The notes: generated by a model from the sequence alone, not told the origin. A DNA stretch of 64,000 nt from Holdemania massiliensis (GCF_022440805.1 NZ_JAKNTK010000001.1:868001-932000), one strand, 5' to 3'; counted from the first letter of the stretch, positions 22,445 to 31,803 are shown. Translations and numbers: made by a program.

Positions 22445-23410
22445 ATGAAAATATGCTCATTTGGTGAAACCTTGATTGATTTTACGCCGGTCGGCGTCAG
22501 TGAAAATGGAAATATCATATTTGAACGCAACCCAGGTGGAGCTCCCGCAAATTTGGCGGTGGCTGCGGTAAAGCATGGCGTACAGGCAAGCTTTATCGGT
22601 GAGGTCGGCGACGATATCTTCGGTCAGTTTTTGAATGAAAAGCTCAAGGGTGAGGGCGTTGATACGGAATATATGGTGATCAATTCCCGCTATAAAACAA
22701 CGCTGGCCTTCGTTCAGCTCGATGAAAAAGGGGAGCGGTCCTTTTGCTTTTACCGCAATCCGGGTGCAGATACAATGATTGAAAGTCAGGCAGTCAATCT
22801 GCGGGCGATCGATGAATGTGATATTTTTCATTATGGATCAGTGTCGATGACGCATAATCCGGCGCGGATTACGACCTTTGAACTCATCAAATATGCCCAG
22901 CAGAAAGGCAAGCTGCTTTCATTTGATCCGAATCTCAGGATGCCTCTGTGGAACAGTGAAGAAGAAGCTCGGCATGAAATCCGTCATGGTCTGCAGTTCT
23001 GTGATATCCTGAAAGTGGCGGAAGAAGAATTGATTTTTCTAACCGGCTGTGAGACGCTGGAAGAAGGAGCACGGCAGATCGCAAAAAAATATAAAACACC
23101 GCTGATCCTCATCACCGAGGGCAGTCAGGGCAGTCATGCCTTAATTCACGATTACTATATCAACGCCCCGGCTTTCCCGGTATCTGTCGTGGATACGACA
23201 GGCGCCGGCGATGGCTTCTTAGGCTGTTTTTTGGCCAGTTTCCTGAAATCAGGAAAAACGCTGGAACAGCTCAGCGGCGAGGATGTCTATCAGATGCTGC
23301 GGCTGGCGAATGCTTCCGGGGCTTTGTCCGTAACCCGTAAGGGCGGAATGCCGTCCCTGGTTACAACCGAAGAAGCACAGGCTTTGCTGGATCAGCAGCC
23401 GGAGGGCTGA
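22445..23410 (+). CDS. PfkB-family fructokinase
   Basis: A 321-residue ribokinase-fold sugar kinase. The N-terminal signature GGAPANLAVA (~31-40) and the C-terminal anion hole/catalytic motif DTTGAGDGF (~252-260) are intact, and the length fits fructokinases (~310-325). It should phosphorylate fructose, for example fructose released from sucrose. AGGAGG precedes the ATG. The next gene begins 3 nt after the stop and is related to amylosucrases, which would release fructose, so the pair points to sucrose metabolism, except that the partner appears inactive. Confidence 0.9.
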   Translation: MKICSFGETLIDFTPVGVSENGNIIFERNPGGAPANLAVAAVKHGVQASFIGEVGDDIFGQFLNEKLKGEGVDTEYMVINSRYKTTLAFVQLDEKGERSFCFYRNPGADTMIESQAVNLRAIDECDIFHYGSVSMTHNPARITTFELIKYAQQKGKLLSFDPNLRMPLWNSEEEARHEIRHGLQFCDILKVAEEELIFLTGCETLEEGARQIAKKYKTPLILITEGSQGSHALIHDYYINAPAFPVSVVDTTGAGDGFLGCFLASFLKSGKTLEQLSGEDVYQMLRLANASGALSVTRKGGMPSLVTTEEAQALLDQQPEG

Positions 23411-23413
23411 GCG

Positions 23414-25180
23414 ATGGGCGCCGGTGAATTCCTGCAGCGGCTGCAGCCGCTTAAGGCAGAAATGGAAGCGGCTTTCTTCCGGGTCTATCAGCCGTTTCAT
23501 GTTCAGGAAGAAACTTTTGATGCGCTTTTGGCGATGCTGGATGAACAGATGCACAACCGCAGCTCGCTTCATCGTGAAAAGGACCGCAGCACATCCTGGT
23601 TCAGTATGGAACCGGCAGGCATGCGGCTGGATTATTCCGCAGTGCAGTCTGCGGCACAGATATCAATGCGGGCCAGGGAATTGCGTGAGTTAGGGATCGG
23701 CTGGGTACAGCTCAGCGAGGTTCCTTTTCCACATACGCAAAATTCACGGCAATTGCTTCAAACTTTGATTGACGCTTGGCATGCAGAAGGCTTCGCAGTG
23801 GGAGTGGATTTTGACGTGTCCGGAACCGCTGCTGATGACCCTTGGGCAAGACAGGCGCTAAAAGGGGATCCTGCGATGCAGCAGCGGTATTGGATGATCG
23901 CTGATGCCAAACTCGCATCTCTTTACAGTCCGTTTTCCAAAGAAAATGAAACCGGTGTGTTTTATAAGCTGGAAAAAATTCATCAATATGTTTACCGCAA
24001 CCCACAGACTCAGTGCTGGCTGCTGGATTATAAAAATCCCCAGGTGTTAACCGCAGTGCTGGAACGCTTTTGTTCTCTTGCTGATTTAGGTGTGGATGCG
24101 ATTGAACTGCGGCAGCTGGATCATATGTGGAAAGAATGCAAAACTCAGCTACTTTATCCTCAGGTTCCCGATTTGTTTGCGCTTTTTGCCGCCGCTGGAA
24201 AGCTGGTATGTCCGTCTGTGCTGGTGATCGGACACAGCGAAGCGGCAGCCCATGATTTACAGATCCTGGCTCAGCGTGCTCCGCGGGCCACAGCCATCAT
24301 CGATCAGGCAGCCATGATCAATGGTTGGAATTCTCTGGCAACCCGCGATACGAAAATGCAGCGAGCGGATATGATTTTTCATGCGCTGAATCCGTCAACG
24401 ATAGCGATTCATCCTGTTGGCTGTGATCAGGGCATCTGCTGGAATTTTAACGTGGAAGCGGCAATGATGCGCGGGTGGAATCCTGAATCTCATCGGCAGT
24501 TTTTGACAGATTTCTATACCGGACAGGCTTTGGGCAGTTTTGCCGAAGGGGAGAGCGATCCGGGGAGCGGACGCTGTTATGGAACTTTGGCAAGCTGGGC
24601 TGGATGCGGCCGGGCGATGGATAATCATGAACCTTATGAATTGGAAAACAGCTGCCGGCGTGTTCTGCTGCTTCAGGGATTAAGTCTGGCAATGAGAGGC
24701 ATGCCGCTGTTGTCAGATGGCGATGAACTGGGCGCGCTGAATGATGTCAGCTTCCGTTTGGATCCAGGCAAAGAACAAGATCGACGATGGCTGCAAAGAC
24801 CGGTTTATATCGAAGAAAAAGCCCAACAGCGCTTTTCACCGTTGAGCTTGGAATACCGAATATTCCAAAGTTTAAAAGCCATGCTTCGGGTCCGATCGGA
24901 TTATCCGAACTGGAACTGGGGACAGGAGCAGATTCTGGATACCGCCAACGATGCATTGTTGGTGTGGAGCCGATTCTGTGAAAATCAGCGGCTGCTGTTT
25001 TTGTTCAACTTTACGGAATCTCCGCAATACTGTCCGCTGACATCCTTATTTAATGAGGGTGAACAGGCACGGGAACTGCTGACAGGCCGCCGGATCAGCG
25101 GCAGTCAGAAAACATTAGGTCTTAAAGCGTACGAATTTCTATGGCTGATTGTTGAAGGCGACGTTGATTCAATTCAATGA
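23414..25180 (+). CDS. Amylosucrase-like GH13 protein with most catalytic residues replaced
   Basis: A 588-residue protein colinear with amylosucrases (GH13_4), which make alpha-glucan from sucrose. Compared from memory with the Neisseria enzyme, the framework aligns well: the N-terminal helices, the WLLDYKNP segment (~202-209), ATRD (~309) and GDELGALND (~440). However region I N-H is S136-G137, region II R-x-D is E231-x-R233 (nucleophile Asp lost), and region IV H-D is D338-Q339. Only the region III acid/base Glu276 (HSEA) is kept. The ORF is long and undamaged, so this looks like a maintained pseudoenzyme rather than a decaying gene. It is coupled to the fructokinase (3-nt gap). It may bind sugar or glucan without cleaving it, or use different chemistry. 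Confidence 0.8.
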   Translation: MGAGEFLQRLQPLKAEMEAAFFRVYQPFHVQEETFDALLAMLDEQMHNRSSLHREKDRSTSWFSMEPAGMRLDYSAVQSAAQISMRARELRELGIGWVQLSEVPFPHTQNSRQLLQTLIDAWHAEGFAVGVDFDVSGTAADDPWARQALKGDPAMQQRYWMIADAKLASLYSPFSKENETGVFYKLEKIHQYVYRNPQTQCWLLDYKNPQVLTAVLERFCSLADLGVDAIELRQLDHMWKECKTQLLYPQVPDLFALFAAAGKLVCPSVLVIGHSEAAAHDLQILAQRAPRATAIIDQAAMINGWNSLATRDTKMQRADMIFHALNPSTIAIHPVGCDQGICWNFNVEAAMMRGWNPESHRQFLTDFYTGQALGSFAEGESDPGSGRCYGTLASWAGCGRAMDNHEPYELENSCRRVLLLQGLSLAMRGMPLLSDGDELGALNDVSFRLDPGKEQDRRWLQRPVYIEEKAQQRFSPLSLEYRIFQSLKAMLRVRSDYPNWNWGQEQILDTANDALLVWSRFCENQRLLFLFNFTESPQYCPLTSLFNEGEQARELLTGRRISGSQKTLGLKAYEFLWLIVEGDVDSIQ

Positions 25181-25255
25181 CGTAGTTTTTGTCATTCATC
25201 GATTTTTTGTCACGATCATATCCCCTGTACTTCCGCTGTTGACAAGAAGCATGCT

Positions 25256-25729
25256 TTACAATCTTTCGCGAACCATCATCAGCGTATATCCAAGCAGATT
25301 TTGACCTTTCCATTTGGATTTGTCGAGTCTGTCGGGATCATTCATCGAAAGGCCTATACCCCAAATGCGGTCTTTAACTGCACATTCTGCTAAAACAGCA
25401 TTTCCGGTTGCCTTAAGTTGTTCTTTTAAGTCTTCGTTTTGGGAAAACTTTGCAATTAATCCCTCGTAAACCACAATTTGGCGAATACCATTCCAATGAA
25501 TGTCATCGTAATTGGAAACAAGCCGGCCAAGAGCCTTGATACGAGCAACATCGTTCGTATTGAGAATCTTGGCCGCTGTTTGTTTATCTTGAAAACAAAC
25601 AGCTTTGCGGTACATCATATATTGTTCCATGGAGGAGAACGTGATATCATCTACTGTAAAAAAAGAAGAATACCAATTGCTTAAATATCCATTACATTCC
25701 TCTGGATTGTGGAAACAAACCATTCTCAT
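25256..25729 (-). CDS. NADAR-family (YbiA-like) protein
   Basis: A 157-residue protein whose whole length fits the NADAR domain: an N-terminal FLSNWY-like segment (here GYLSNWYSSFF), the conserved EQYMMYRKA helix and the C-terminal W-G-I-G-L segment followed by W-K-G-Q-N-L-L-G. YbiA of this family is an N-glycosidase acting on riboflavin intermediates, and other members have been linked to ADP-ribose handling. The ATG at 25729 has GAGGGTGA upstream on the minus strand. It is convergent with the amylosucrase-like gene, with about 75 bp between stops and no strong terminator. Confidence 0.85.
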   Translation of the reverse strand: MRMVCFHNPEECNGYLSNWYSSFFTVDDITFSSMEQYMMYRKAVCFQDKQTAAKILNTNDVARIKALGRLVSNYDDIHWNGIRQIVVYEGLIAKFSQNEDLKEQLKATGNAVLAECAVKDRIWGIGLSMNDPDRLDKSKWKGQNLLGYTLMMVRERL

Positions 25730-26012
25730 TACTTCACCCTCTTTCTGGATTGCAAGTTAAGTTCTAAATCGTGTGATCAAAATAAGCTTTTTTTACCAAG
25801 CGGCACTTTTTTCAGTACCTCAGAGCCTGGAATGTTGTAATATCCTAATTATAGACATAAAACTTTCCGTTCCAATTAGGCATAAGGCTTGGAAATCCTA
25901 GATTTTAAGTTGGTCTGTATCGAACCCCTACACTTGCACTCAACCCTTGTTTCATTGAGACTGCAAACTGCTCATACTTTCGCAAGATCAACACCCTCAG
26001 CGAGGTCAGTCC
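25730..26012. other. Non-coding gap of 283 bp
   Basis: No ORF, RNA gene, clear promoter or terminator could be supported. Several stop codons occur in every frame. It may hold the 3' end of the 26013 lipoprotein transcript and the promoter of the NADAR gene. Confidence 0.5.
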
Positions 26013-26612
26013 TTAGCTTGTAGGCAGTTCATCCGCAAAGTAAAATTCACAAGCAGGATAATCATCATAGTTTGAGAAATCATCAGATTGGCCTAAATAG
26101 TAAAGTGTGTCTTCTTCAATAACAAAATAACCTGGAAGTATATCTCCTTCTGTAGCGAAGGGTTCAGTAGAACAACCATCGAATCCGTACTCTGTACATC
26201 GGGCATATTGTACGGCAAAGGAATAGGCATGATTCCCCAAGGCGATATATTCACCATCGATCCATTCACTATATTCTGTTTCTAAACGACTGGTAATATA
26301 GAGTCGTGCGGTGCCCTTTTTTTGAGGATACAAAACGAAAACGAGGCTGTCTCTTAAAAAATCAGATTCTCCTTCCGGCAAATCCAACCGAGGATCAATG
26401 TCCTTTTCCTTCCAGTTATGACACACATAAAGAAAACTCTTTGTTTCGGGATAATCTGAAAAAACGTGTTCTTCCTGTTCAGGGATCAAAGTGGATGGGC
26501 TGCTGCTGATGAGGTTGGAGTCAGGCGAAGGCAATGGCAACTCGTCCGACTGAAAAGAACATCCGCCGAATAACAACAGGGATAAGAACAGAAATAGAAT
26601 TTTACACATCAT
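26013..26612 (-). CDS. Small lipoprotein of unknown function
   Basis: A 199-residue protein with a lipoprotein signal ending in lipobox LFGGC (Cys18), then a Ser/Pro-rich linker (~20-50), and a mainly beta-stranded, acidic domain with five Cys residues. No family is recognised. It would be anchored on the outer face of the membrane. It shares strand with the LysR regulator 45 bp upstream but is unlikely to be functionally linked to it. Confidence 0.7.
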   Translation of the reverse strand: MMCKILFLFLSLLLFGGCSFQSDELPLPSPDSNLISSSPSTLIPEQEEHVFSDYPETKSFLYVCHNWKEKDIDPRLDLPEGESDFLRDSLVFVLYPQKKGTARLYITSRLETEYSEWIDGEYIALGNHAYSFAVQYARCTEYGFDGCSTEPFATEGDILPGYFVIEEDTLYYLGQSDDFSNYDDYPACEFYFADELPTS

Positions 26613-26657
26613 TACTCCATCCCCAGTCTTTTATGATTTCCGCTTTTGGAAAGGCTG

Positions 26658-27563
26658 TTAATTTGTTCCCAGCTGCCGCAGATGTTCACTCAGATCCTGA
26701 AAGATCTGATCTAACAGACCCGGATCTTGATGATGCGGCAGATAAACCATATTCAGCTCCCGCTTCAAAACAAAATCGATAACCGGAATCTCCACCAGGG
26801 TTCCTTCAACCAGATCAGCGTGGATGATATCTTCATGCAGAAAACCGATGCCACATCCATTTTTGATCAACGTCTTCATGACATTCATGCTTCCGCACTG
26901 AACCATTCCGGCAAAGCTCTCATAGGATAAATTGTGTTCAGCCAATCCAGTCGGCAGAATTCCGCGCATCCGCGATTCTTTCTGGCGCACAACCAGCGGA
27001 TAAGCGATCAGGTCGTTCAGCATAACCTCTTTTTTCTGCGTCAGCGGATGGCCTACGGGAACAACCAGACCCATGTGGGTCATTTTCACCAGCCGGCTTT
27101 CATAGACCGCTTTGTCAAAGAATCCCTCAACCAAAGCGAAATCAATTTCTCCCTGATCCAGCGCTTCCAGGCAGGCGGCAGTTCCCAGAATCCGCATGCA
27201 CAGCTCGGTGTTTGGATTTTCTTTCATCCACCGGCAGATCAGTGGCGGCATGATGTACTCGCCGAAAGTGAAGGTACAGTCAAACCGCAGTAAACGACGG
27301 TTTTCCTGTTCCTGCCGCAGCCGTTCGATGATATCCTGACTCTGTACCTCCAACGCCAGAACCTGCTGATAAAACCGCTGTCCCATTTCCGTCAGCCGCA
27401 GCCGGCGATTATAATACTCAAACAGCTTGATGTTGTAGGTTTGTTCCAGGTAGCGGATATGCTGCGAAACGGCGGGTTGGCTCATATGCAGCTGCTGGGC
27501 TGTTTTCGTGTAATTCAGCGTTTTGCTGAGAAGCAGAAAGGTCTTTAGGCGATAATCCAGCAT
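26658..27563 (-). CDS. LysR-family transcriptional regulator
   Basis: A 301-residue regulator with an N-terminal winged helix-turn-helix (residues ~1-60, including TAQQLHMSQPAVSQHIRYLE) and a periplasmic-binding-protein-like effector domain (~90-295). The start has GAGGGA at a suitable distance. It is divergent to the EEP/discoidin lipoprotein at 27725, with an inverted repeat of LysR-box type between them, so regulation of that gene and of itself is likely. The ligand is unknown. Confidence 0.92.
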   Translation of the reverse strand: MLDYRLKTFLLLSKTLNYTKTAQQLHMSQPAVSQHIRYLEQTYNIKLFEYYNRRLRLTEMGQRFYQQVLALEVQSQDIIERLRQEQENRRLLRFDCTFTFGEYIMPPLICRWMKENPNTELCMRILGTAACLEALDQGEIDFALVEGFFDKAVYESRLVKMTHMGLVVPVGHPLTQKKEVMLNDLIAYPLVVRQKESRMRGILPTGLAEHNLSYESFAGMVQCGSMNVMKTLIKNGCGIGFLHEDIIHADLVEGTLVEIPVIDFVLKRELNMVYLPHHQDPGLLDQIFQDLSEHLRQLGTN

Positions 27564-27591
27564 ACTATCCCTCGATTCTGATTTTATTATA

Positions 27592-27610
27592 TCATAAGAT
27601 GAATTTATGA
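27592..27610. promoter_or_regulatory. Probable LysR-type operator (LTTR box)
   Basis: TCATAA (27592-27597) and TTATGA (27605-27610) form a 6-bp inverted repeat with a 7-bp spacer, containing the T-N11-A pattern, located 29 bp upstream of the LysR start and 36 bp upstream of the predicted -35 box of the divergent gene. Confidence 0.5.
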
Positions 27611-27645
27611 ATCATCAAAATCAACTTATAGAAAGAAATCATACA

Positions 27646-27674
27646 TGGACAAGTCCGCAGAACATGGGTACACT
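27646..27674 (+). promoter_or_regulatory. Predicted promoter of the EEP lipoprotein gene
   Basis: TGGACA (27646-27651), 17-bp spacer, TACACT (27669-27674). Confidence 0.45.
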
Positions 27675-27724
27675 ATAGTTAAGAAAAATGAAATCAGAAT
27701 AGAAAAGAATACCCGGAGGAATGT

Positions 27725-29701
27725 ATGAATAAGTTTAAGAAAATACTAATCAGCTTTGCTGTCCTTGGCATGATCACAGGCTGCAGCCCGGTACCGGAAT
27801 CATCTTCGGGCAGCGGTCCTGTAACGCTGCGGATTGGAACATGGAACATCGCTTCCCAAAAACATCCGGATCCGCAGGCAATGGCGGCTATGCTGGCCAA
27901 GCACCGTCTTGACGCTGTTGGAATTCAGGAAGTGGATGTGCAGAACAACCGGAATTCACAGGATCTGGCTCAGACTTTTGTGAATGATGACTTTCCTTAC
28001 GTTCATTTTGCCAAAGGCCGGGATTTTGCGGATGGGGCCTTTGGAATTGGCATCGTGAGTCAGCACGAGCTGCTGCAGGTTAGTTCCATTCCGTTAGAAA
28101 GTACCGGCAGTCGGGCAACAAAGACGTTGGAACGGGTGGTCATCGAGAAAGACGGAGTTCAGATCGCGTTATACAATACGCATCTAAGCTGGGAAAATCT
28201 TGATCTGCGCCGCCGTCAGATTGCACAGGTTATTCAGCGGGTCAATGCTGATCCGATGGAGTACAAAGTGATTACCGGAGATTTCAATACCGATCAGCAT
28301 GAATATGAATATTCGATGTTTCTGGATAACTTCAACGTAGCGAACGGATATAAGTCCATGTGGTATGATACCTATCGAGAAGCGGATGATCCGTCCATGA
28401 ATGTTTTTACGATAGACAATGTCTTATGTACAAAGAATATGCGGATCACAGATATTCAGCGGGTTGAAAGTGATCTGTCTGATCATGATCTGTTCTATGC
28501 GGAATTTGAATTGCTGGGTGAAGTGGAAGGCCTTGCCAATTCTGACAATCGGGCGCTGGGGCAAAATGTCATCGTTTCTTCTTTGAATGAAGAAATCTCT
28601 CCGTATTTGCTTGTGGACTATGACACGAAAACACCGTGGGTGTCCGATGCTGCAGATCAGCAATTCATTACGATTGAATTGGATCGGGTGTACGTAGTTG
28701 ATCAGATCAATGTGCTGTGGGATACGGTGAAAGCCAAACAGTATCTAGTTTCCGGTTCTCTGGACGGCGAAAACTATCAAACTCTTGCTGAAATTCAGGA
28801 TGTGAAAGACAGCGATGCCATTGCGGTGAATAACCAGCCAGTCAAGTTTGTCCGCTTGGAGCTGTCGGGGAAAAAGGCCGCGAACCAAGGTTATGAAATC
28901 ACTGAAATTCAGATTTTTGGGGATCCATTGTCACCGCAGATTGATTCTGCCAATCGTTTGCCGCAGGGCAGTTTTGAAGTTTGGAATGGGAATCAGCCGG
29001 AAGGCTGGAACTGGACGGTAGAGCAGGCGGAAGAACACAGCGGAACGGCTGCATTTGTTTTAGGTGCGGACACTGCTGCAAAAACAGCGGGCAGTTCATC
29101 CCTGATGCTCACCCAATCAGGAATCAGATCAGGCATTGATGGAGTTCTGAGCACCTCTGCCGCGGTGAAGCGGAATACAACGTATCAGCTTGTTTTCGAT
29201 CACAAAGCGCAGCAGCTGAACAGCACTGACTTTACGATTGAAATGACGCAGAAGACGGCTAACGGTGAATCCATCTCAACGCATCAGGTTACACTGAACG
29301 ATAATCTGTGCATGAGCGAGGAGTGGGCGGTTTACAGTTTGAACTTTGTTACAGCCTATTCTGCGGACTCATTGGATCTCAGCTTCAGGCTGAGCGGTGC
29401 TGAAGGAACATTGTGGCTGGATGACGTTCAGATTCGGGAAGCGGTGCCGACAGAAAACATTTTCCTGAATACGGAAGCCGCAGCTTTGAAAGTCGGAGAT
29501 AAGACAATGGTGACGGGTGAGAGATTGCCGGAGGCGGCGAGCGATGTCACACTGCACTGGTTTTCCTCGGATGAACGGGTCGCAGTTGTTGATGAACAAG
29601 GTCAGGTCACCGCGATGAAGCCGGGCAAGGCCTATATTGGATTGTGCAGCGACAGTGAACTGCGGGTGGAGTCATCTTTGTTAATTACTGTAGAAGAATA
29701 A
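27725..29701 (+). CDS. Secreted endonuclease/exonuclease/phosphatase lipoprotein with discoidin and Ig-like domains
   Basis: A 658-residue lipoprotein (lipobox MITGC, Cys20). The EEP domain (~34-265) shows the family motifs TWNIA, GIQEVD, TGDFN and SDHD, which place the metal-binding and catalytic Asn, Glu, Asp and His. EEP enzymes cleave phosphoesters in nucleic acids, inositol phosphates or phospholipids. It is followed by an F5/8 type C (discoidin-like) domain (~285-400), a carbohydrate-binding-module-like beta sandwich (~410-565) and a BIG2 Ig-like domain (~570-655, with ...VDEQGQVTAMKPGKAYI). This architecture suggests a surface enzyme that holds glycan while acting on a phosphoester. 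It has its own promoter and terminator and is divergent to a LysR gene. Confidence 0.87.
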   Translation: MNKFKKILISFAVLGMITGCSPVPESSSGSGPVTLRIGTWNIASQKHPDPQAMAAMLAKHRLDAVGIQEVDVQNNRNSQDLAQTFVNDDFPYVHFAKGRDFADGAFGIGIVSQHELLQVSSIPLESTGSRATKTLERVVIEKDGVQIALYNTHLSWENLDLRRRQIAQVIQRVNADPMEYKVITGDFNTDQHEYEYSMFLDNFNVANGYKSMWYDTYREADDPSMNVFTIDNVLCTKNMRITDIQRVESDLSDHDLFYAEFELLGEVEGLANSDNRALGQNVIVSSLNEEISPYLLVDYDTKTPWVSDAADQQFITIELDRVYVVDQINVLWDTVKAKQYLVSGSLDGENYQTLAEIQDVKDSDAIAVNNQPVKFVRLELSGKKAANQGYEITEIQIFGDPLSPQIDSANRLPQGSFEVWNGNQPEGWNWTVEQAEEHSGTAAFVLGADTAAKTAGSSSLMLTQSGIRSGIDGVLSTSAAVKRNTTYQLVFDHKAQQLNSTDFTIEMTQKTANGESISTHQVTLNDNLCMSEEWAVYSLNFVTAYSADSLDLSFRLSGAEGTLWLDDVQIREAVPTENIFLNTEAAALKVGDKTMVTGERLPEAASDVTLHWFSSDERVAVVDEQGQVTAMKPGKAYIGLCSDSELRVESSLLITVEE

Positions 29702-29719
29702 AATAGGATGAAGGCTTAG

Positions 29720-29763
29720 GCTGGGCTGTGGGATTTCATACTCTGACAGCCCAGCTTTTTTTG
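29720..29763 (+). terminator. Terminator of the EEP lipoprotein gene
   Basis: GCTGGGCTGT (29720-29729) pairs perfectly with ACAGCCCAGC (29746-29755), followed by TTTTTTT. Confidence 0.92.
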
Positions 29764-29789
29764 TAGTCGCTCAGCGTTTGTGTTATAAA
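29761..29789 (+). promoter_or_regulatory. Predicted promoter of the agrA-agrC-agrB operon
   Basis: TTGTAG (29761-29766), 17-bp spacer, TATAAA (29784-29789). It overlaps the T tract of the preceding terminator. Confidence 0.5.
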
Positions 29790-29827
29790 TAAGGAAGGAT
29801 AATGACGACCTAAGGGAGGCGTTGATC

Positions 29828-30529
29828 ATGATAAAAGCAGCAATTGTAGATGATGATTTGGAATTTCTTGAAATGATGTCAGGCGAACTGGAAAAGACTC
29901 AGCTATTTGGTGAAATTAAGACGTATAATGATCCGCAGAAATTAATCGCCACACTCGGTCAAATTGCTTCTGATGTTTTATTCTTGGACATTGAAATGCC
30001 GAATATTGATGGTTTTTCTGTGGCGAAAGCTTTGCGGGAACAGCCCGTTTCCCCCTTGATTGTTTATGTTACAGCCGAGGAACACTATATGGCGGAAGCG
30101 TTCGGTTTTCATGTGATCGGCTTTCTTGTCAAGTCAAAACTCCAGGAACAGCTGGCGGGAATGATCACTAAGATCAACGAGGAAATTGCCTATCGTCAGG
30201 TGACAGTGGAAACGACACAAGGCAAAATCTCAATTCGCCGCGATCAGATTTTAATGCTCAGCTGTTTTAACCGCAAGGTAACACTGACATTGCAGGGCGG
30301 GATAAAATATGAATTGCGCGGACGCGTTTTAAACGATGCGGTCTGTGCGCTGGCAATGCGTGAACACTTGGTTCAGATTAACCGATCGGAAGTCGTGAAC
30401 TTAATGAATGTGGAAAAAATCAAAGCCAATACCTTGTTTATCCGCGGACTAAGTCAGCCTTTAATGATCAGCAAGTATCAGAAGGCGGAGGTTCTTCGGC
30501 GCTTTTCAGATTATAAGGTGATGGTATGA
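29828..30529 (+). CDS. agrA: AgrA-like LytTR-family response regulator
   Basis: A 233-residue two-component regulator. The receiver domain (~1-120) has the acidic DDD (8-10) and phospho-acceptor Asp54 in LFLDIEMP. The LytTR DNA-binding domain (~130-230) ends with the NRSEVVNLMNVEKI segment typical of AgrA/LytR/FsrA. The ATG at 29828 has GGAGGC at 7-nt spacing; a TTG at 29822 is less likely. It overlaps the kinase gene by 4 nt. Its likely targets are the direct repeats at 32400-32433 upstream of agrD. Confidence 0.92.
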   Translation: MIKAAIVDDDLEFLEMMSGELEKTQLFGEIKTYNDPQKLIATLGQIASDVLFLDIEMPNIDGFSVAKALREQPVSPLIVYVTAEEHYMAEAFGFHVIGFLVKSKLQEQLAGMITKINEEIAYRQVTVETTQGKISIRRDQILMLSCFNRKVTLTLQGGIKYELRGRVLNDAVCALAMREHLVQINRSEVVNLMNVEKIKANTLFIRGLSQPLMISKYQKAEVLRRFSDYKVMV

Positions 30530-31803
30530 ATGCATTTGTGATCGAATTCAGTTTTTGCCTGCTTGAAATGCTCAGCGTCACCCTATTGGTGCAGAAATTC
30601 TTTGCCCTGCGGGTTTCCCTTCCAGTCCTGCTTTTGTCCCTGCTGGGATTTGCCGCTGTTGAATATTCGATGGAATTTTGGATGGCTGATCCAACTTTAC
30701 TGGTTCTTCTGATGTTTTTGAATATGATGATCATGATTCGTTTAGCCTTCACAGGGAAAACCGTGAACCTAGGAATTTTAGTTTTGTTGTTTTACATCGC
30801 AGAAGGAATCCTCTCAGTGATTTCGTTTCAGGTTTTAACGCTGAGTGCCAAAATCCCGATCGAAGTCTTGATGCAGGAGAACTGGCTGCGAACGCTGGGT
30901 GGTTATTTTAATAAACTGGCGATTTTGACGCCGATTGTCCTGATGAAGAAAAAACCGGAATTGCTCCGATATGAAAATTTAAGCTGGATGTTTCGGTTTA
31001 GCTGTCTTTTATTGTTTCTCTGCGTGTTCTTTAATTATCTGATCTGCTGCACCTTCAATGACCGGCGAATTCGGATTCTCTCGGCCGCGCTCAGCGCAGC
31101 TTTATTTGGATTCTTTGTGCTGATGAATTGGGTGTTTTTGCAATATCGTCAAATGCGGGAAAGTAAGAAACGGCTTGAGATTGAACATAACTGCAATACG
31201 CTGAAAGCAGTATGGCTTGCGGAGACCTTGGAAAATCAGGAGAAGTACCGTAAGCAGCGTCATGATCTGAAACATTTGCTGGGGCTGCTTGAATTATATT
31301 TATCACAGGAACGCAGCCTGGAAGCTCTTGAATACATTCGATCAACCATGAAAACGGTAGAGGATATCTCAAGGAAGGAACATACCGGAGATCCAATCAT
31401 TGACAGTCTCTTAAATCGAACGATAGAGAGTGAGCCCCATCTTCAGTTTCATCTGGAAACCGGCCGCGTACAATGGCCGTTAAAGGAAGTCGATACCTGT
31501 ATTTTAATTTCCAATCTGCTGAGCAATGCTGTGGAAGCCGCAAAGCTGTCACAGCAGAAAGAAATTAAACTCTATCTTAAAGAAGATGAAACGACAATTT
31601 ATCTGACGTTAATCAATTCGGTTAAACCGAATCTACGCATCAATCTAAAACGAAGTTCAAAGTCGGATTGGAAAGAACATGGTTATGGAATTGAGAGTAT
31701 CCGCACGATTGTGAAGCAGGCTGAAGGCGAGCTTGATTTTCACTTGGCTTCAGACCGTTTTGAAGTCCGGATTTTACTGCCGAAGGAGGAAAAACATGCG
31801 TAA
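30526..31803 (+). CDS. agrC: AgrC-like membrane sensor histidine kinase
   Basis: A 425-residue receptor kinase. Residues 1-205 contain about six or seven hydrophobic segments, as in AgrC and FsrC peptide receptors. A short coiled linker follows, then the dimerisation/H-box QRHDLKH with His246 as phospho-acceptor, and a GHKL ATPase domain with N-box Asn334 in NLLSNAVEAA and a G-box near HGYGIESI. It should sense the cyclic peptide made from AgrD and phosphorylate AgrA. The start overlaps agrA (ATGA) and the end overlaps agrB by 8 nt, so all three are translationally linked. Confidence 0.92.
   Translation: MNAFVIEFSFCLLEMLSVTLLVQKFFALRVSLPVLLLSLLGFAAVEYSMEFWMADPTLLVLLMFLNMMIMIRLAFTGKTVNLGILVLLFYIAEGILSVISFQVLTLSAKIPIEVLMQENWLRTLGGYFNKLAILTPIVLMKKKPELLRYENLSWMFRFSCLLLFLCVFFNYLICCTFNDRRIRILSAALSAALFGFFVLMNWVFLQYRQMRESKKRLEIEHNCNTLKAVWLAETLENQEKYRKQRHDLKHLLGLLELYLSQERSLEALEYIRSTMKTVEDISRKEHTGDPIIDSLLNRTIESEPHLQFHLETGRVQWPLKEVDTCILISNLLSNAVEAAKLSQQKEIKLYLKEDETTIYLTLINSVKPNLRINLKRSSKSDWKEHGYGIESIRTIVKQAEGELDFHLASDRFEVRILLPKEEKHA

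Noticed and set aside
25730..26012. tRNA-like GGTTCGAT-type sequence on the minus strand near 25918-25930
   Set aside because: No acceptor, anticodon or D stem could be paired around it.
31733..31795. Upstream start for agrB
   Set aside because: The extension lies inside agrC, lacks a ribosome site, and makes the protein longer than AgrB proteins normally are.
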